Below, one piece after another: positions 26,368 through 30,526 of a stretch of 30,526 bases of DNA. Both the position numbers and the translations under genes were made by a program. The notes beneath the pieces are model-generated. The model saw only the letters and a list, made by a program, of their open reading frames with translations, had not been told where the DNA came from and made no database searches. The DNA is from Mikrocytos mackini (taxonomy: Eukaryota > Endomyxa > Ascetosporea > Mikrocytida > Mikrocytiidae). The stretch is taken from positions 1 through 30,526 of the forward strand of contig JASNJN010000204.1 in the NCBI GenBank assembly GCA_030180075.1, in the 5' to 3' direction. The number at the start of each line of letters is the position of its first letter. The first letter of the stretch is position 1.

Positions 26368-27654
26368 TTATCTTCCTTTATATATTATTTCGCATCCATT
26401 CACAACATCCTTTGTTTTAATCTTCAGCATATAACTCAATATTTCTCTTTCTTCTTTCATTGAAACATATGCTATAAAGTTCACTTCATTTTTGTTTCTA
26501 TAAACTTCTTCTATTTCATAAAATTTCCGTGGTTTTTCTCCTTTAATATGACACTTAACAAATTCATTAGTCCCAAAATTAAAGTAATAAAAATTAGGAG
26601 TAAGATCTACCAACACAAATTCATTGTCGTTAATTTTAAGATTAGTGTACGGGAAACATTTACCGGCCATATCCATCATGTATTGAAGTCCATTGTTGTC
26701 TATTACTCTTGCCGGGTGGTTGCTAGTGCTTAATATCTCTTGACCGTCTAATTTGGGTATGTCCGATGCGCAGTAATCGAAGAACGCTTTATTGGCATAC
26801 GTCGCAAACTCCACTTTCTTTCGGGAACCGTTTCTTTCTACCAAATCGTTTAATCCTACTCTGTAGACTTTCCCGTGTGATATTATTTTGAAGCTGTAGT
26901 TGTCCTCTGGGTCCTGAATTATTTCGTTCACGTAGGCGTTGGTAATTCCGAACTCAACTGGAAAGTCATTATTATGATTGAAACGAAGGTGCTGGCAAAC
27001 CTTCTTTTCCTTTGTGTTGAAGAAAAAGAATAAGTATGTGTTTAACGTAAAAATATGAGTATCTGATTCTTCGTTTGGTGTTCCGCAATTGTTACAGCCA
27101 TTAAATCCAAAACAGCAAACCACGTCGTCGTTGTTTGTCTTGAATACATGGCTAACTGCTTTTGTGGGGACCTTTGTGATAGTAGATTTGAACGCGTATG
27201 GATTGGGGGAGTACTCAAAAGAAATAAGCTCGCCACGTCTGTGCGATAAAAGAAGCATGGTTGGTGACACACGGAAATGGTGGGTGTCCCCTACGTCATT
27301 AGTGTACTCAGGTAGATCTACCGAAACCTGGGGAGTTTCCACAATGGCTTTTTTGTTCTTAATTCTGCAAGTTTTAAATTCTGGCACGTAGTAAGATCCT
27401 CCTCCGTCGTTGTACGCGATGTCTACAAATGGAAGTGCATTTAACTCCTTACTGTAATCAAAGAAATATCTCATGTTACTGTCCGGAAACTCCCAGCCAT
27501 CGGAACTTGAAAGTAATTTTGAGTTTGATGCGTAGCTATAGACATCGATCTTATCATAAGAAAACCCAATTAAATATGAACTTTTCGTATTGCATCCTAA
27601 CAATGTGCCCAAATATGCATAGCCTTCAGATTTAAAAAAATCGTTGTTCACCAT
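26368..27654 (-). CDS. Unknown 428-aa protein, member of a local family
   Basis: A complete frame from the ATG at 27654 to the stop at 26368. There is no signal peptide or membrane segment. The composition is rich in aromatic residues and Asn, with short alternating strands (YLIGFSYDKIDVYSY, MLLLSHRRGELISFEYS, FYYFNFGTNEFVKC) that suggest an all-beta fold, perhaps a propeller (inference). A cysteine cluster VVCCFGFNGCNNCG lies near residues 183-196. I know no family with these features. The C-terminal 65 residues recur in the opposite-strand fragment at 24566-24760, so at least two gene copies exist. An AAATTT at 27663-27668 begins 14 nt before the ATG, identical to the Dpb3-like gene. Confidence 0.75.
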   Translation of the reverse strand: MVNNDFFKSEGYAYLGTLLGCNTKSSYLIGFSYDKIDVYSYASNSKLLSSSDGWEFPDSNMRYFFDYSKELNALPFVDIAYNDGGGSYYVPEFKTCRIKNKKAIVETPQVSVDLPEYTNDVGDTHHFRVSPTMLLLSHRRGELISFEYSPNPYAFKSTITKVPTKAVSHVFKTNNDDVVCCFGFNGCNNCGTPNEESDTHIFTLNTYLFFFFNTKEKKVCQHLRFNHNNDFPVEFGITNAYVNEIIQDPEDNYSFKIISHGKVYRVGLNDLVERNGSRKKVEFATYANKAFFDYCASDIPKLDGQEILSTSNHPARVIDNNGLQYMMDMAGKCFPYTNLKINDNEFVLVDLTPNFYYFNFGTNEFVKCHIKGEKPRKFYEIEEVYRNKNEVNFIAYVSMKEEREILSYMLKIKTKDVVNGCEIIYKGR

Positions 27655-27662
27655 TTTATTTA

Positions 27663-27668
27663 AAATTT
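27663..27668 (-). promoter_or_regulatory. AAATTT start-proximal signal of the 428-aa gene
   Basis: Minus-strand AAATTT beginning 14 nt before the ATG at 27654. Confidence 0.5.
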
Positions 27669-27942
27669 TTACCGAAGTTCGGAAGGATTAATTGTAATTT
27701 CTATAACAAACATTTCCGCAACGTTGTTTTGATTGTATGGCAATTTATTATTGGAATAGTAACGAGGAAACAATCTTATAAACAAATTGTTCATATTTGG
27801 GAAATTTTTGATAATCTTAGATTTGCAATAAACGGTCTATTTAGTATATAGTTATAGTAGATTGAGGGTTATCTTGATCTTTTATAATATTTAAAAAGTT
27901 AATTTATAAAAAATTAAAATTTTTAAAGAAATCCGATAGGTA

Positions 27943-28478
27943 ATGCATATTAGTAAACCAGACAACCAGGCCGTAAAGGGGTTAAGGTCGATGCTAAGCG
28001 AAAAGCCTAAATCGGCTACACATTGCGAGAACTCTGTCTCGACACCGTGCCCTACGGGCGGGAGTTCCAGTAAGGAACAGAACCCCGTAGGAGCTAAACA
28101 CGATAGCCACCCTGAGAACGCTATAAACGCGGAGGTCACGAGCCTCAATCAACCAGGGGTGAGCGGAAAGTATTCATATGCCATTAATTATGAAAAGTTA
28201 AACTTTATCCTCAAACATAAATCTTATGTTCCAAAAAGATCAAAATCCCATGGATTTCGTCGTGCTCGATCTATTTCAGCAAAATCCGATGTTTCCAAAA
28301 CCAGGCCGCAGGGTCCGATGGACAAATAGGTATTTCACCCAACAAGTCCCAAAAGCAATGCGACGCAAGCGACTCCAATTCAATTCCATTACAAACACCT
28401 GAAAGGCCAACTATAGGCTTACTGGGTGATATGGATGAGTTTATCAAAAAAAGAAATTTACAAATTTTAAATTTCTAA
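27943..28478 (+). pseudogene. Retroelement ORF1 with one frame change
   Basis: From the ATG at 27943 the frame runs to a TAG at 28327-28329 (128 aa: AVKGLRSMLSEKPKSA, NPVGAKHDSHPENAINAEVT, RSKSHGFRRARSISAKSD). The next frame is then open to the TAA at 28476-28478 and reads GISPNKSQKQCDASDSNSIP and GLLGDMDEFIKKRNLQ. A frame change near 28300-28325 would join them into about 178 aa. The protein is basic and Ser-rich with no known domain. The stop is 5 nt before the ORF2 start. A diverged copy of the 5' part lies at 10608-10920, which shows that this is repetitive DNA. The element class is not determined. Confidence 0.6.
28454..28474 (+). promoter_or_regulatory. Triple AAATTT before retroelement ORF2
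   Basis: AAATTT occurs at 28454, 28462 and 28469. The last begins 15 nt before the ATG at 28484. The mobile element therefore has the same start-proximal signal as the host genes, here inside the 3' end of ORF1. Confidence 0.45.
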
Positions 28479-28483
28479 ACAAA

Positions 28484-30134
28484 ATGCCAACAAGAAAACA
28501 AAGTTCCACAATAAGACCCAGGATTACTGCGAAGACACAACAAGCTGAACAAGTCTTAGAAGCAGTAATCCAAGAGGAATTAGAGGAACGACAAATGAAG
28601 ATAAGAGAACTAGAAGCAGCCCAGGAAAGGGAGGCGAAAAAAGAAGCTGAAAGTACAATAAGTACTCATGCAGCAACTACAAGTGAAAATATCTCACAAG
28701 AAACAGAGTGTGAAGCCCCCAAGACTCAGAACATCGAGTCAGGTGAGGAACAATCAAAAAGCACTGAAAGTAAGTCCAGTAAAAGTGGCAAAGAAGAACT
28801 GACCCTAAAGAGACCGAAGAAAGTGGGCATCATTGATGGATTCAGGATAGAATGTGCTAAACAACGCGAAGTGTTGTACAAGAAGATAGATCGACTTGAT
28901 CTAGAGAAGCCGGGAGACCTAGCAGCTTTGAAAGTTATCAAAGCGGAACTTAAAGGTCTCCGTCAAGTAGAGAATGCAAATCAGGGAAGCAACCAGCCTA
29001 TCGTAGTTGCCTTAGGGGACTCCAAGAAGGCAATGGATTCTTTGAAAGACAAAGGGAGGTCTGTAATAGTCTCCGAAGAAACCGCAATAGTACTTAGGAA
29101 AGAGGACAAAGCGAGAGAAAACAAAATAAAAGAAGACAAGGCGAAAGAGGAAGAACTTCAAATAAAGAAAGAAGATCCTCAACCCGCCAAGAAAGAAGCT
29201 CAAGCCAACAAAATGGCCCACACTGCGGACGAAGCCAGAAAGGCGGAACTCCTCGTTAGGAAAGCCCTAAGAGCAGAGAGAATGCTCTGGTTTCAGACGA
29301 TGGAACAGCCTAGGCACAAAGCAGCGGGCTGGCTAAAAGAGCAAATGACAGATAAGGGATTAGGGGAAGTGAGTACGGGTGCGGTTGATAGAACATTGAA
29401 ATTGTTCGAGTTCCCAAGAGCCCAATACCCCTTTAAAATATCCCCAGTGATTAACGACCTCGTTGAAGAGGGAATTCCCTGCTTTAGTCCGATTGGTTGG
29501 TGCAGTTTTCCACGACAAACAGGACAACAGAGGCACCAGCCTGGGCGAACAAGTACAATGCGCTGTGGAAACATGGCCGCGACACTACAAAGGCAATGAA
29601 AACTGTCCGCTGGCTTACAAGCCTTTGAACGCCAAACCTGAGTGGTGGCTAGCCAAGGCGGACAAAGTGTTTCACACCTTACTCAATGACAAGTTCATCA
29701 AACAATACGTCCCTGTTCTTACCATCCGAGAGTGGATGATATTAAGGAAAAGGACAGTATTGAAAGGCTCGGAGAGCTGATGAACAAGTACCGTCCACAA
29801 CCCAAAAGACAGCCCCCGATGATCCGGCCTTCTCCAGTGAGAGAACCAAGGCAATTAGGTAGGGGATTTAATAGCAACAGAGAAAGGCTTGATACAGTCT
29901 TTGACAACAAGGGAAGCACAGGAAGCGAAATGGAAAACATAATAAATGATCTGGAACAGCCCAAGAAGGCTGATGAAGATGTATTTAAATTTAAAGCTTC
30001 TGGATCGTATAGAACAATTGGAGAGACAAGTATTCGAGGGCAAGAAAGCCCAAGAAGAATACGAAGGGAAAGTGCAACGTGCACTGAAGGCCCTGATAGA
30101 GAAACTCAGAGACCTAGAGAACCGCCGGAGATAA
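28484..30134 (+). pseudogene. Retroelement ORF2, Gag-like, with several frame changes
   Basis: The first frame (28484-29599) encodes a Glu/Lys-rich coiled-coil N-terminus (VIQEELEERQMKIRELEAAQ), a middle with KVGIIDGFRIECAKQREVLY, a second charged coil near residues 205-250, and RMLWFQTMEQPRHKAAGWL. Coding sense moves to another frame near 29480 (LVRLVGAVFHDKQDN, AKPEWWLAKADKVFHTLLND), back near 29735 (RLGELMNKYRPQPKRQPPM), and again near 29990 to a coiled-coil end (RIEQLERQVFEGKKAQEEYE) stopping at 30134. The sequence suggests a structural Gag-like protein, but no CCHC knuckle or named domain is visible. The GC content is clearly above that of the host genes. Confidence 0.5.
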
Positions 30135-30526
30135 GCGACAGCATTGGGGTAAAGCTAAATAAATATACTCGTGATAGTATTATTAAAAAAGTTAGCTGTA
30201 AGTCCAATGTCAAAAGCTCTGACAATGATGTGCCTGATACATACGTAGACAGTATGTACAAACGGCAGCATTATTCAGATGCTACTCTTCACGAAAGCAA
30301 TAGTGGTTACATTACAACCAGGAATATTGCTAGGAAAACAGAAACAGGGGATTTAGTCTGGAAAAGANAGAAAATCCTGAGTGACAACAACCCGTCCCCT
30401 AGCGGCAAAAGTTCCTATGTGAACAAAGCCATAAAAAGCAGGGTGAGTAGGGACATAGTTCGTAAAAGCAAGGGTAACCCCAAGCTCAATGAGGAGTCTG
30501 AAGAGGTTGACACTAAAGCCTTAGCC
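29738..30526 (+). CDS. Retroelement downstream ORF (ORF3), open at the window edge
   Basis: One plus-strand frame has no stop from about 29738 to the last base. Up to about 30120 it overlaps ORF2, and part of it there may be ORF2 itself or a shadow. From about 30124 it is the only open frame and reads DSIGVKLNKYTRDSIIKKVS, DTYVDSMYKRQHYSDATLHE and ARKTETGDLVWKR. One N lies at 30368. No reverse transcriptase, protease or recombinase motif is reached before the edge. The position after a Gag-like ORF suggests the start of a pol region (inference). Confidence 0.45.

Overview
This window reads as a TE-rich, AT-rich eukaryotic contig, most plausibly from a microsporidian (inference). The grounds are short, intronless, divergent genes for core eukaryotic functions: a uS4/RPS9 ribosomal protein, a NASP-like histone chaperone, an SFT2-like Golgi membrane protein, a Dpb3/POLE4-like histone-fold protein, and a piece of an RNA polymerase largest subunit. 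Start-proximal regions are very short and carry an AAATTT motif, and several transposon families reported from microsporidia are present (Merlin, Tc1/mariner, MULE, hAT-like). The species cannot be set from the sequence. Small N runs mark uncertain or joined assembly positions.

Layout. 1-252: broken fragment of an RNA polymerase largest subunit (probably Pol III). 260-2840: non-coding DNA with two MITEs (654-853; 1404-1534) and a decayed Merlin transposase (about 1850-2605). 2842-4935: host gene block: a GC-richer hairpin-rich segment, NASP-like gene (+), a previously hidden frameshifted acidic gene (-), and RPS9 (+). 5340-10607: transposon graveyard: ATTCG-rich inverted repeats, a long-inverted-repeat element with period-20 GCCTCAAAA arrays, a hAT pseudogene (-), a 74-bp tandem duplication, and a MULE transposase (-) interrupted by a 200-bp hAT-type MITE with an intact 8-bp target duplication. 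10608-12080: diverged fragment of the retroelement that also sits at the right end, then a 118-bp inverted repeat of a coding fragment. 13444-13909: a 157-bp dispersed repeat. 13910-16652: a PHD-finger transposon remnant fused onto the broken 3' end of a long beta-rich repeat protein. 16932-17494: Tc1 transposase fragment and an assembly-like inverted 49-mer. 17490-18690: two unrecognised ORFs, both damaged. 19208-19669: SFT2-like gene. 19912-20283: another hAT-type MITE. 20782-22599: second copy of the 157-bp repeat leading into a zinc-finger/DDE-type transposase-like gene. 24566-27654: a truncated paralog and a full copy of an unknown 428-aa protein in opposite orientations, flanking a tightly divergent gene pair. 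27900-30526: a GC-richer retroelement-like unit with at least three ORFs, open at the window edge.

The recurrent signal is the palindrome AAATTT, 9-26 nt upstream of nearly every host start codon and also in front of the transposon ORFs. At 25433-25438 one AAATTT lies between two divergent genes whose start codons are only 17 bp apart. No CRISPR array, tRNA, rRNA, riboswitch or bacterial-type operon is visible. Reading frames broken by single shifts are common, in both transposons and one host gene, so decay and sequencing error must be kept apart.
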